NCBI GenBank assembly: GCA_937897985.1 | Contig: CALCBD010000048.1 | Location: forward strand, 1 to 64,000 | Direction of reading: 5' to 3' | DNA: 64,000 nt | DNA from: an uncultured Paludibacter sp. | Lineage (GTDB): Bacteria > Bacteroidota > Bacteroidia > Bacteroidales > Paludibacteraceae | Shown here: in pieces, positions 45,193 to 54,724 of the stretch | Layout: every line of letters begins with the position of its first letter | Position numbering within the stretch: the first letter of the stretch is position 1 | Made by a program: the position numbers and the translations under genes | Notes under the pieces: model-generated | Told to the model about the DNA's origin: nothing | The model's database searches: none | Seen by the model: only the letters and a program-made list of their open reading frames with translations

Positions 45193-45540
45193 ATGTTTGA
45201 AAACAAATTAATTTTCGAATGTGAATCAGGAATTGATGTCAGCGGGATATCAAAATTACACATTTCAGTTGATTCATATATGACTTTAATATATCCCGAC
45301 AACAATTCAAAATATTTCAGCAATAAAAGTTTAAACTTTCTGGAAACTGCATTACTTTCAAATTTTATCAGAGTAAACAGAAATTCGATAGTAAATATCG
45401 AATATGTGAAAAATATTAATAAATTCAATCAGATTGTGCAAATCGAAAGTGGTATATTTCTTTGTGCTTCAACACGCCAAATCAGGTGTTTGATCAACCG
45501 GTTTAAAGAACTTTCTGCGCGTTCAACTCAAAATACTTAA
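45193..45540 (+). CDS. Stand-alone LytTR DNA-binding protein (copy 3)
   Basis: A 115-residue paralogue of the LytTR protein at 39096-39446. The C-terminal half (YFSNKSLNFLETALLSNFIRVNRNS..., INRFKELSARS) is almost the same, while residues about 12-40 differ widely. It again has no sensor or receiver. The 90-bp repeat with a -7 box follows it, but no gene does: only a 14-codon frame (45652-45696) that looks like a signal-peptide start, then a terminator. So its downstream partner may be lost or never present. Confidence 0.8.
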   Translation: MFENKLIFECESGIDVSGISKLHISVDSYMTLIYPDNNSKYFSNKSLNFLETALLSNFIRVNRNSIVNIEYVKNINKFNQIVQIESGIFLCASTRQIRCLINRFKELSARSTQNT

Positions 45541-45598
45541 CGCTCAATTAACTATTCCTTTCATAGTGTTTTTTGAATTGAAAATTTTTATACATTTG
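45509..45598 (+). repeat. 90-bp LytTR-tail/promoter repeat, copy 3
   Basis: Third copy, over the end of LytTR copy 3 and ending in TACATTTG (45591-45598). A TTG lies 15 bases before the box, as in copy 2. Confidence 0.85.
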
Positions 45599-45698
45599 AA
45601 AATTAATCTATTAAAAGTAGTTTTCATTTAAGAATCATTATCTTACTGAAAATGAAAAACCTTCTTTTAATACTAATGAAAAAGTTCACTGCTTAAAC

Positions 45699-45716
45699 AA
45701 AAACGGTCAGGAATTT
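45699..45716 (+). repeat. 18-bp direct repeat, right flank of island
   Basis: Identical to 38795-38812. It forms the left arm and part of the loop of the terminator at 45701-45731. Confidence 0.7.
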
Positions 45717-45731
45717 TCTTCCTGACCGTTT
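45701..45731. terminator. Bidirectional terminator between the island and gdhA
   Basis: Perfect 13-bp stem AAACGGTCAGGAA / TTCCTGACCGTTT with a 5-base loop; A-runs on the left and T-rich sequence on the right suit both directions. It ends gdhA on the minus strand and anything from the island on the plus strand. Confidence 0.9.
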
Positions 45732-45751
45732 ACTTTTCATACAGATGATTT

Positions 45752-47086
45752 TTAAAGCACACCCTGTGCCAGCATTGATTTGGCTACTTTAAGGAAACCG
45801 GCTATGTTGGCTCCTTTCATATAATTGATATAACCATCGGCTTCGCGTCCGTATTGTACACACTGGTTGTGAATTTCGCTCATGATTTGATGTAATTTTG
45901 CATCCACTTCGGCGGCTGTCCATGAAATGTGCATGGCATTTTGAGTCATTTCGAGTCCTGAAGTGGCTACTCCACCTGCATTTACTGCTTTTCCCGGTCC
46001 GTACATGATTTTGTGGTGAAGGAATAATTCAATTGCTTCGGGAGTACAACCCATGTTCGAAATTTCACCTACACAAATCACACCATTGGCAACCAGTAAT
46101 TTAGCATCCTCTTCGTTCAGTTCGTTTTGAGTGGCACATGGTAATGCAATATCAACCTTTACTTCCCACGGACGGCGATTGGCAACGAACTGAGCTCCGA
46201 ATTTCTCAGCATAGGGCGAAACGATATCGTTACAGGTGGCACGCAATTCAAGCATGTATTCAATTTTCTCGCCCGAAATGCCTTTTTCATCATAGATATA
46301 ACCATCAGGGCCGGAAATAGTTACTACTTTTGCGCCGAGTTCGGTGGCTTTAAGAGCTGCTCCCCAGGCAACATTTCCGAATCCTGAAACAGCTACTGTT
46401 TTACCTACGATAGTGTCGCCTGCAGTTTCAAGCATTTGTTTTACAAAATATAAACCACCAAAACCTGTGGCTTCCGGACGAATCAGCGAACCGCCGAATT
46501 CTAGGTTCTTTCCGGTAAGTACACCTGTATTTTCGCGGGCCAATTTTCTGTACATTCCATACAGATATCCGATTTCACGCGCTCCAACGCCTATGTCACC
46601 GGCAGGAACATCGGTTTCAGGTCCGATGTATCTCCATAACTCAGTCATAAAAGCCTGACAAAAACGCATCACCTCAGCATCCGATTTACCACGTGGATTG
46701 AAGTCGGAACCGCCTTTGGCACCTCCCATCGGAAGTGTGGTCAGTGCATTTTTGAAAATCTGTTCGAAACCAAGAAATTTTAGTATTGATAAGTTAACCG
46801 AAGGGTGGAACCGCAATCCGCCTTTGTATGGTCCTATAGCGTTGTTAAACTGGATACGATAACCAAGATTAACCTGTACATCGCCACGATCGTCGACCCA
46901 GGGTACTTTAAAAGTGAAAATACGGTCGGGCTCAACCAAACGTTCGGCAATTTTAGCCTTTTCAAACTCAGGATGCTGATTGTATTCCTGTTCAATAGTC
47001 GACAATACTTCACGGACTGCCTGAAGGTATTCATATTCTCCCGGATGTTTCGCTTCGAGCGAATGCATTAAATTTTCGATATTCAT
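45752..47086 (-). CDS. gdhA: NADP-specific glutamate dehydrogenase
   Basis: A 444-residue hexameric-type glutamate dehydrogenase that makes glutamate from 2-oxoglutarate and ammonium. Visible: PYKGGLRFHPSVNLSILKFLGFEQ (substrate-binding lysines) near residue 88, the GGAKGGSDF motif with its catalytic Lys near 124, and the dinucleotide-binding VAVSGFGNVAWGAALK near 238. Length and the N-terminal helical extension fit the NADP-type 50S class of bacteria. It has its own transcript, ended by the terminator at 45701. Confidence 0.96.
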   Translation of the reverse strand: MNIENLMHSLEAKHPGEYEYLQAVREVLSTIEQEYNQHPEFEKAKIAERLVEPDRIFTFKVPWVDDRGDVQVNLGYRIQFNNAIGPYKGGLRFHPSVNLSILKFLGFEQIFKNALTTLPMGGAKGGSDFNPRGKSDAEVMRFCQAFMTELWRYIGPETDVPAGDIGVGAREIGYLYGMYRKLARENTGVLTGKNLEFGGSLIRPEATGFGGLYFVKQMLETAGDTIVGKTVAVSGFGNVAWGAALKATELGAKVVTISGPDGYIYDEKGISGEKIEYMLELRATCNDIVSPYAEKFGAQFVANRRPWEVKVDIALPCATQNELNEEDAKLLVANGVICVGEISNMGCTPEAIELFLHHKIMYGPGKAVNAGGVATSGLEMTQNAMHISWTAAEVDAKLHQIMSEIHNQCVQYGREADGYINYMKGANIAGFLKVAKSMLAQGVL

Positions 47087-47391
47087 AATTTATTTTTTAA
47101 GAAGTTGATTTTTTGTCGGATTTTACTTTCAAAATGTAAGTTATGGAAGCTTAAAATGTTAATCATTTGATTTAAAATATCATAATGTCAGAAATAATTC
47201 TTAAATTAACAGTAATAAAGGGTTTGTATGCTGAATAAATGCTTTATTTGTGCTTTTTTGCTTACATTTCGTTTGCGGTGCAATTTTACGTCTTTTATTT
47301 GTTATAATCAAATTTTTTCGATAAAATTTAAAAATAATTTTTCACTCTTGTAATAATCAAATTTTAAAAATATATTTACAGTCCGAAAAAT
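47087..47391 (+). other. Divergent promoter region, gdhA / receiver-PEP protein
   Basis: A 305-bp AT-rich gap between divergent genes. It must hold both promoters, but no exact TAnnTTTG box was found on the gdhA side (TACATTTT is one mismatch away) and only TATATTTA near 47370 on the other side. No gene or RNA was seen in it. Confidence 0.5.
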
Positions 47392-50361
47392 ATGAAAAAC
47401 ATGAACACTCCGAACTTAAAAAAGCTGTATTTCAAGGACACTTCATTTGCTTATTTGATGCGCCATCGTATTTACAATGTTTTGCTTTATGCCAGTAAAT
47501 ACGACGTGTTTGTTCTCGAGGAAGATGGTCGTATTGATGAACAGCTTTTCAATGAATATACAGCCCTTAATTTAAGATATCCACCCCGATTTACGTTGGT
47601 GTCGAACGAAGAAGAAGCCAATGAATTATTAAAAAATCAATCTTTTGAGCTGATAATTTCGATGCCGAGCGGCGACAGCATCAATCCTTTCGAGTGGGCC
47701 AAGGGTGTGAAGATGAAGTTTCCGGAAATCCCGATTGTGGTGCTGACGCCATTCTCCAAATCGGTGTCGCGACGCATTGCCAACGAGGATTTGAGCGCTA
47801 TTGATTATGTGTTCAGCTGGCTTGGAAATGCCGATATCTTGTTGGCAATCATTAAATTACTCGAGGACAAAATGAATGTGGAAGAAGACATTCAATCTGT
47901 CGGAGTGCAGGTGATTTTGTTTGTCGAAGATTCAATCAGGTTTTATTCATCCATTGTTCCACAGTTGTTCAAGTATGTTTTTACTCAGTCGCGCTCGTTC
48001 ATGACCGAGGCATTGAACGAACATGAACAGATGTTACGAATGCGCGGACGACCAAAGATTTTATTAGCCCGGAATTTTGAAGAAGCTATTTCGTTGTATA
48101 AAAAATACCAGAACAATATGCTGGGTGTTATAACGGATGTGAGCTTTTCAAAAAATGGTCAGAAAAACAAACAGGCAGGCATTGAATTGTGCCGCCAGAT
48201 CAGAGCTATTGATAAAATGATTCCGTTGATAGTGGAATCGACCGACGACGCCAATAAAACAGGTGCCGACGAAGTAAAAGCCGGCTTTATCAATAAATTT
48301 TCCACATCGTTCAATCACGAACTCAGGGAAAAAATAACCAACAATTTCGGATTTGGCGATTTTGTTTTCGTTAATCCTGAAACCAATGAGGAAGAGGTAG
48401 TTGTAAAAAACCTGAAAGGATTGCAGGACAGCATTTTCAAAGTGAGCGATGCATCACTTTATTACCATATTTCAAAAAACAATATTTCGCGCTGGCTCTA
48501 TTCACGTGCTATGTTTCCGTTGGCCGAATTCCTGAAAAATATTGGATTCGACAATGAAATAACGGCTGATTTACAGAGGGTAAGACAGATTATTTTCGAT
48601 GCAATAGTTCATTACCGGAAAGTAAAAAACCGGGGTATTGTAGCTGTATTTCAACGTGACAGATTCGACCAGTACTCGAATTTTGCCCGTATTGGCGATG
48701 GTTCGCTCGGTGGAAAAGGACGTGGTCTTGCATTTATGGATGCTATGATTAAGCGCAATGATAGTTTCGAAAATTTTGGCAACAATCAGATTACAATTCC
48801 AAAAACGGTGGTTTTGTGTACCGATATATTTACTGAATTTATGGACCTGAATCAATTATATCCGGTAGCACTCACTGACATCGACGACGAAAAAATGTTG
48901 AGCCATTTTCTGAAAGCACGTTTGCCACAACGTCTGATTGCCGACCTTTATGCGTTTTTGGGAGCTGTATCGAGTCCGATTGCTGTACGTTCATCGAGCT
49001 TGTTGGAAGATTCACATTATCAGCCATTTGCCGGAATTTATTCAACTTATATGGTGCCTTACAATCCCGAAAGCAAAACCCAAATGCTGGTTATGATTAC
49101 CGAAGCCATCAAGGCGGTTTATGCTTCGGTGTTTTTCAGGAGCAGTAAGGCTTATATGACTGCTACCAAGAATGTAATCGATGAAGAAAAAATGGCCATT
49201 GTACTGCAGGAAATTTGTGGAAACAGTTACGGTAACCGTTATTATCCTTCGTTTTCGGGTGTAGCCCGATCGCTTAATTATTATCCGTTAGGACCCGAAC
49301 AACCGGAAGATGGTATTGCCAATATTGCCCTCGGACTTGGAAAATACATTGTGGATGGCGGTGTTTCACTTCGATTTTCGCCGGCATATCCCAATAATGT
49401 TTTGCAAACGAGTACCCTCGATTTAGCCTTACGCGAAACACAAACATACTTTAATGCACTCGATTTATGTAAAAACTGTTTTGTTCCTCAGGTCGATGAT
49501 GGATTCAATTTGTTGAAACTGAGAGTGCAGGATGCTATGGAAGATGGTACGTTGAGATTCCTTGCATCAACTTTTGATGTTCAGAATGAAGTGATACACG
49601 ACGGTATTTATGAAGGCCGGAAAGTAATAACATTCGCCAATATTCTGAAACACGATGTGTTTCCACTGGCTGAAATTTTGAAAGAAGTGTTAAAAATAGC
49701 TCAAAATGAAATGGGACGTCCCATTGAGATTGAATTTGCTGTCAATTTGGATTATTCTGATAAAAAACAACATACATTTTACCTTCTGCAAATACGACCG
49801 ATTGTCGACAGCAAGGAACTTATACACGAGGACATCGGAAATATTGAAAGTAATGAAACTATAATTAGTAGCAAAAACGCTTTGGGACATGGAATTACCA
49901 ATGATTTATTTGATGTGGTTTACGTAAGAACAGAAGCATTCAATGCATCTAAAAATCAATTAATTGCTTTTGAAATCGAAAAATTAAACAAAAAAATGAC
50001 CGACCAAAACCGTCCTTATCTGCTCATTGGTCCCGGACGCTGGGGCTCAAGTGATCACTGGTTGGGAATTCCGGTTAAATGGCCTCAAATAAGTAATGCG
50101 AGAGTCATCGTCGAGTCGGGCCTGGAACAATACCGAATCGATCCGAGTCAGGGAACACATTTTTTTCAAAACCTGACTTCACTTGGTGTTTCTTATTTTA
50201 CGATCAATCCGTTTCAGAAAGATGGCACCTATGACATTGATTTTCTGAACAGTTGCGAGGCCGAATTTGAATCGCAATACATTCGTCATGTCCATTTTGA
50301 AAGGCCTGTTGTGGTGAAAGTGGATGGTAGGAAAAATATCGGTGTTGTTTTGAAGCCTTAA
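47392..50361 (+). CDS. Receiver domain fused to PEP/pyruvate-binding (PpsA-like) domain
   Basis: A 989-residue cytoplasmic protein. Residues 1-165 resemble a degenerate receiver. Residues about 170-330 form a second, apparently intact receiver: acidic pair E179-D180, phospho-acceptor D249 in GVITDV, S283/T284 and K302. After a linker comes the PEP/pyruvate-binding ATP-grasp domain (PF01326 type) with GGKGRGLAFMDAM and IAVRSSSLLEDSHYQPFAGIYSTY. The swivelling phospho-His domain and PEP-binding barrel of true PEP synthase are absent, so it cannot carry out the full reaction. It may phosphorylate another target or be regulated by phosphorylation; the family is common in Bacteroidota with unknown role. 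Confidence 0.8.
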   Translation: MKNMNTPNLKKLYFKDTSFAYLMRHRIYNVLLYASKYDVFVLEEDGRIDEQLFNEYTALNLRYPPRFTLVSNEEEANELLKNQSFELIISMPSGDSINPFEWAKGVKMKFPEIPIVVLTPFSKSVSRRIANEDLSAIDYVFSWLGNADILLAIIKLLEDKMNVEEDIQSVGVQVILFVEDSIRFYSSIVPQLFKYVFTQSRSFMTEALNEHEQMLRMRGRPKILLARNFEEAISLYKKYQNNMLGVITDVSFSKNGQKNKQAGIELCRQIRAIDKMIPLIVESTDDANKTGADEVKAGFINKFSTSFNHELREKITNNFGFGDFVFVNPETNEEEVVVKNLKGLQDSIFKVSDASLYYHISKNNISRWLYSRAMFPLAEFLKNIGFDNEITADLQRVRQIIFDAIVHYRKVKNRGIVAVFQRDRFDQYSNFARIGDGSLGGKGRGLAFMDAMIKRNDSFENFGNNQITIPKTVVLCTDIFTEFMDLNQLYPVALTDIDDEKMLSHFLKARLPQRLIADLYAFLGAVSSPIAVRSSSLLEDSHYQPFAGIYSTYMVPYNPESKTQMLVMITEAIKAVYASVFFRSSKAYMTATKNVIDEEKMAIVLQEICGNSYGNRYYPSFSGVARSLNYYPLGPEQPEDGIANIALGLGKYIVDGGVSLRFSPAYPNNVLQTSTLDLALRETQTYFNALDLCKNCFVPQVDDGFNLLKLRVQDAMEDGTLRFLASTFDVQNEVIHDGIYEGRKVITFANILKHDVFPLAEILKEVLKIAQNEMGRPIEIEFAVNLDYSDKKQHTFYLLQIRPIVDSKELIHEDIGNIESNETIISSKNALGHGITNDLFDVVYVRTEAFNASKNQLIAFEIEKLNKKMTDQNRPYLLIGPGRWGSSDHWLGIPVKWPQISNARVIVESGLEQYRIDPSQGTHFFQNLTSLGVSYFTINPFQKDGTYDIDFLNSCEAEFESQYIRHVHFERPVVVKVDGRKNIGVVLKP

Positions 50362-50660
50362 GTAGATAAAACCGGCTTCATTTCTTTGAAAAAGTTAATT
50401 TGTCGGTTGAAAAATATATTGTATATTTACCAAAAATATTAGGCTGTTAAAAGTGAGTGCAATTCTTTAAATATTTGTATGTAACCGCAAATTAATCAGG
50501 TTTTCACAAATATAATTTTTGTTGAAAATTAGTGTTTTTCTGAATAACAAACTTTTATATGTTGAATGATTTTGCGTTTATTTGTGTAATTTGTGTTGCT
50601 AAATCTTTTAATTCGGCCTTTAACGGGTCATTGTAACATTAAATAAACTCTATTACTGAT

Positions 50661-51131
50661 ATGGAAATTACTATAGTCGTTGTTCTGTTATTATTAGGGA
50701 TCATTTTTTTTATAGTGGAACTGTTCCTGATACCGGGGATTTCGTTAGCAGGTATTGCCGGAACATTATTCGTTGCAGGTTCGATTTATTACGCTTATTC
50801 GAGGATTGGAGCAACAGCCGGCCATTTGACCCTAATCGGTGGAATAATTTTGCTGGGTATTGCGGTATGGATATTTGTACGTTCGAAAGCTCTGGATAAA
50901 ATGGCATTAAAAACTGAAATTGATGGAAAAAATGATCCATTGAAGGAAGTTCAGATCAGGGTGGGCGATACCGGAGTCACACATTCAAGATTAGCACCTA
51001 TGGGTAAAGTAAAGGTAAACGGTTTTATTGTTGAAGCCAAAACCAACGATGATTTTATCGATCCGGGTGTTGAAATAATAGTACTTGAAGTGTTGAATAC
51101 AAATGTTTTAGTGGAGAGAAAGATTCAATAG
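50661..51131 (+). CDS. NfeD-like membrane protein
   Basis: A 156-residue protein with two or three membrane segments at the N-terminus (about residues 2-45 and 55-75, VVVLLLLGIIFFIVELFLIPG) and a C-terminal OB-fold domain (about 95-156) with VGDTGVTHSRLAPMGKVKVNGFIVEA. NfeD proteins partner flotillins, and the flotillin-like FloA gene follows after 90 bases. The pair is thought to organise membrane microdomains. No protease domain is fused, as in long NfeD. The 299-bp gap before it shows no clear gene. Confidence 0.88.
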   Translation: MEITIVVVLLLLGIIFFIVELFLIPGISLAGIAGTLFVAGSIYYAYSRIGATAGHLTLIGGIILLGIAVWIFVRSKALDKMALKTEIDGKNDPLKEVQIRVGDTGVTHSRLAPMGKVKVNGFIVEAKTNDDFIDPGVEIIVLEVLNTNVLVERKIQ

Positions 51132-51221
51132 GATTTTGTAATATCCGAAAATCCGGATATTGGAACAGGAGTAGTTTAATTGAAATAACCGATATAAGAA
51201 TTATTTAAAAATTTAGAATTT

Positions 51222-52208
51222 ATGATTGGAATTGAAATTGTCGGATTAGTGGCGCTGGGTATAATTTTGCTGCTATTCTTTTATTATGTGCCGTTTCTAC
51301 TCTGGATTTCGGCCAAGGTTTCGGGAGTGAATATTTCGCTGATACAGTTGTTTTTGATGCGGATTCGTAAAGTGCCGCCACACACCATTGTTGCCTGTAT
51401 GATTGAAGCGCATAAAGCTGATATTCAGGAAGTAAAACGTGACGGACTCGAAGCTCATTATTTGGCCGGCGGTCATATCGAAAGGGTTACACATGCTTTG
51501 GTATCTGCTTCGAAAGCCAATATCGATTTAACATTCAAAATGGCAACTGCTATTGACCTTGCAGGTCGTGATGTTTTTCAGGCCGTACAAATGTCGGTTA
51601 ATCCCAAGGTAATTGATACTCCGCCGGTAGCGGCTGTCGCCAAAGATGGAATTCAGTTGATTGCGAAAGCCCGTGTTACCGTTCGCGCCAATATCAAACA
51701 ATTAGTGGGTGGTGCCGGCGAAGAAACAATTTTAGCCCGCGTCGGCGAAGGAATAGTTTCGTCTATCGGTTCATCCGAATCGCACAAGAGTGTACTCGAA
51801 AATCCCGACTCAATTTCAAAATTAGTATTGAAAAAAGGGCTGGATGCCGGTACTGCTTTCGAAATTCTCTCGATTGATATCGCCGATATCGACATTGGTA
51901 AGAACATTGGTGCTCAACTGCAAATGGATCAGGCTGAAGCCGATAAGAATATTGCACAGGCGAAAGCTGAAGAGCGCCGGGCTATGGCTGTATCGCTCGA
52001 ACAGGAAATGAAAGCCAAATCGCAGGAAATGCGCGCCAAAGTAATCGAAGCCGAAGCCGAAGTGCCAAAAGCCATGGCCGAAGCATTCAGAAGTGGTAAC
52101 CTTGGAATCATGGATTATTACAAAATGAAAAATATTGAAGCTGATACCTCGATGCGTGAAAGTATTGCCAAACCCGCCGGAGGTACAGCTACAAAGGGAA
52201 ATAAATAG
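51222..52208 (+). CDS. floA: Flotillin-like protein FloA
   Basis: A 328-residue membrane protein (UPF0365/YqfA family). One hydrophobic N-terminal hairpin (residues about 3-28) anchors it. The SPFH-like domain follows, with MIEAHKADIQEV, SVNPKVIDTPPVAAVAKDGIQL-type and ARVGEGIVSSIGSSESHKSVLENP segments, then a coiled coil rich in Ala/Glu/Lys (about 250-300). It scaffolds lipid microdomains with NfeD. The last 15 residues are flexible. A terminator closes the pair. Confidence 0.93.
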   Translation: MIGIEIVGLVALGIILLLFFYYVPFLLWISAKVSGVNISLIQLFLMRIRKVPPHTIVACMIEAHKADIQEVKRDGLEAHYLAGGHIERVTHALVSASKANIDLTFKMATAIDLAGRDVFQAVQMSVNPKVIDTPPVAAVAKDGIQLIAKARVTVRANIKQLVGGAGEETILARVGEGIVSSIGSSESHKSVLENPDSISKLVLKKGLDAGTAFEILSIDIADIDIGKNIGAQLQMDQAEADKNIAQAKAEERRAMAVSLEQEMKAKSQEMRAKVIEAEAEVPKAMAEAFRSGNLGIMDYYKMKNIEADTSMRESIAKPAGGTATKGNK

Positions 52209-52226
52209 CGGGTTTTACAAAGTTTC

Positions 52227-52270
52227 AATCAGAACGGTGAGAATTTTTTCAATCCGTTCTGATTTTTTTT
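52227..52270 (+). terminator. Terminator of nfeD-floA
   Basis: Stem AATCAGAACGG / CCGTTCTGATT (11 bp, perfect) with a 16-base loop, followed by a run of T. Confidence 0.9.
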
Positions 52271-52474
52271 GGCTGAATTGAAAAATGTCTTAGTTTTTGA
52301 ATGTTTTTAATGTTGCTAAATATTTTATATTTAAATAGTTGTGATAAAGTATGAATTTTTTTGTGCTCACTTAATAAATCCGAAAAAAGGAAAGCAAAAA
52401 ACAATATTATTTCACAGTTAATTCAAACTTTTTTATTTACTTTGCTGTTACAAATTTTAAATTAAACAAAGAAT

Positions 52475-52660
52475 ATGGAAAAAAAATTGCGTCGTTCACG
52501 CAATCAAATGATTGCCGGTGTTTGTGCTGGAATAGCCGACTATTTTAATCTGGATCCAACGATAGTGAGAGTGGTTTATGTGTTACTTTCTGTTATATCT
52601 GTAGGTTTTCCGGGTGTTTTGCTATATATAATTTTAATGCTGATAATGCCATTGGAATAG
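52475..52660 (+). CDS. PspC-domain membrane protein
   Basis: A 61-residue protein made of a PspC domain: KKLRRSRNQMIAGVCAGIADYFNLDPTIVRVVYVLL shows the typical basic start, GVCAGIADYF core, then one to two membrane segments. PspC proteins help sense membrane stress; short single-domain forms like this are common in Bacteroidota and have no known partner. It lies 40 bases upstream of uvrB and may be co-transcribed. Confidence 0.9.
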   Translation: MEKKLRRSRNQMIAGVCAGIADYFNLDPTIVRVVYVLLSVISVGFPGVLLYIILMLIMPLE

Positions 52661-52700
52661 TTTCCACTCACTATTTACCCGAAATTTTTCAACCGTTTTT

Positions 52701-54704
52701 ATGCCTTTCAAACTTAGTTCTCCTTTTCGTCCTACAGGTGATCAACCTGAAGCAATCAAACAGTTGGTTGAAGGCTTAAATGCAGGTATTCCCTTTCAAA
52801 CCCTGCTCGGTGTAACCGGGTCGGGGAAAACCTTCACGATTGCCAATGTAGTGACCGAAATTAACCGACCAACATTAGTTCTGAGTCATAATAAAACCCT
52901 GGCAGCACAGCTCTACAGTGAGTTTAAGAATTTTTTTCCCGAAAATGCGGTTGAATATTTTGTTTCCTATTACGATTATTATCAGCCGGAAGCTTATTTG
53001 CCTGTAAGCGACATTTATATCGAAAAAGATTTGTCTATCAATCAGGAAATTGAAAAATTAAGGCTGGCAACCACATCTTCTTTGCTTTCGGGCAGGCGCG
53101 ATGTGTTGGTGGTCTCATCAGTTTCGTGTCTGTATGGTATTGGTAATCCGGACGATTTTACAAGCAATGTGATTGAAATCAGAAAAGGGCAGAAATTAGT
53201 ACGTAATGTTTTTCTTCGTTCGCTGGTCGATAGTCTGTACACACGAAATGAGATTGAATTAAATCGGGGAAATTTCAGGGTAAAAGGTGATACTGTCGAC
53301 ATTTTTCCTGCTTATACCGATTTTATTGTACGTGTAGTTTTCTGGGGTGACGAAATTGATGAGATTTTGACGGTTGAACCTGTTAACCTTAAGGTAACCG
53401 AACAGTTTGATGCCTACAAGATTTATCCGGCCAGTATTTTTGTAACCACCAAAGAAAGGATAGCACAGGCAATTCAACACATTGAGCGCGATATGGCTTT
53501 ACAGGTGGATTATTTCCGGGCAGCAGGCAAGGATTACGAAGCCAAACGAATTTACGAACGGGTGAATTATGACATCGAGATGATTAAAGAATTAGGTTAT
53601 TGTTCGGGAATAGAGAATTATTCACGCTATTTCGATGGTCGCCCTCCGGGAAGCCGCCCTTTCTGTTTGCTCGATTATTTCCCCAAAGATTATTTAATGG
53701 TGATTGATGAGAGTCATGTCACTGTTCCCCAAATACGTGCCATGTATGGCGGTGATGCTGCCCGTAAGGCAAATCTGGTTGAATACGGCTTTAGGTTACC
53801 CTCGGCAAAGGACAACAGACCATTGAAGTTCGAAGAATTTGAAACGCTGAATCCGCAGACTATTTATGTAAGTGCTACCCCGGCCGATTATGAACTGGCC
53901 AAAAGTGAAGGTATTATCGTTGATCAGCTTATTCGTCCCACCGGTTTGCTCGATCCTGTAATCGATGTTCGTCCGAGCCTTAATCAGATAGATGACCTGA
54001 TGGAGGAAATAAGGGTAAGAGTGGAGAAGAATGAACGGGTTTTGGTGACCACACTTACAAAACGAATGGCAGAAGAACTAACCGATTATTTATTGAAATA
54101 CGGAGTTAAGTGCAATTATATTCACTCCGATGTTGATACGCTCGACAGGGTTCAGATCATGGAAGATCTGCGGCGCGGAGTTTATGATGTGCTGGTAGGT
54201 GTAAATTTACTGCGTGAAGGGTTGGATTTACCCGAAGTTTCGTTAGTGGCAATTTTAGATGCCGATAAAGAAGGTTTTCTGCGTTCCAACCGCTCACTGA
54301 CACAAACTGCCGGGCGTGCAGCACGTAACCTTGAAGGAAGAGTGATTATGTATGCCGATAAAATTACCGACAGTATGGCTAAAACCATAAGTGAAACGAA
54401 CCGGCGCAGAGAAAAACAACTTGCTTACAACGAGGCTCACGGGATTACTCCTACAGCCATAACCAAGGGCGAACGGAATTCGTTCAGTAAAGCTGAACCG
54501 GATGCTTATATCGAACCGGATAATTCGCGATCAATTGCAGCCGACCCTGTAGTTCAGTACATGACAAAACCTGCACTCGAAAAAGCCATTGCCCGTACCA
54601 AAAAAGCCATGCAGGAAGCTGCTAAAAAGCTTGAATTCCTTGAAGCTGCGCAGTTGCGCGATGAAATGTTCAGACTGGAAGAAATACTGAAAGGGAGAGA
54701 ATAA
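52701..54704 (+). CDS. uvrB: Excinuclease ABC subunit B
   Basis: A 667-residue helicase-like damage-verification subunit of nucleotide excision repair. Motifs: TPRP-like start SPFRPTGDQPEAIKQL, Walker A GVTGSGKTFTIANV (about residues 38-51), the beta-hairpin YYDYYQPEAYLP (about 92-103) that inserts into DNA, VIDESHVT, and the C-terminal helicase motifs including QTAGRAARN. The UVR (UvrC-binding) domain is at the end (LEKAIARTKKAMQEAAKKLEFLEAA). Full length. Confidence 0.98.
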   Translation: MPFKLSSPFRPTGDQPEAIKQLVEGLNAGIPFQTLLGVTGSGKTFTIANVVTEINRPTLVLSHNKTLAAQLYSEFKNFFPENAVEYFVSYYDYYQPEAYLPVSDIYIEKDLSINQEIEKLRLATTSSLLSGRRDVLVVSSVSCLYGIGNPDDFTSNVIEIRKGQKLVRNVFLRSLVDSLYTRNEIELNRGNFRVKGDTVDIFPAYTDFIVRVVFWGDEIDEILTVEPVNLKVTEQFDAYKIYPASIFVTTKERIAQAIQHIERDMALQVDYFRAAGKDYEAKRIYERVNYDIEMIKELGYCSGIENYSRYFDGRPPGSRPFCLLDYFPKDYLMVIDESHVTVPQIRAMYGGDAARKANLVEYGFRLPSAKDNRPLKFEEFETLNPQTIYVSATPADYELAKSEGIIVDQLIRPTGLLDPVIDVRPSLNQIDDLMEEIRVRVEKNERVLVTTLTKRMAEELTDYLLKYGVKCNYIHSDVDTLDRVQIMEDLRRGVYDVLVGVNLLREGLDLPEVSLVAILDADKEGFLRSNRSLTQTAGRAARNLEGRVIMYADKITDSMAKTISETNRRREKQLAYNEAHGITPTAITKGERNSFSKAEPDAYIEPDNSRSIAADPVVQYMTKPALEKAIARTKKAMQEAAKKLEFLEAAQLRDEMFRLEEILKGRE

Positions 54705-54724
54705 ATCTCCAAATTTAAGATTTC

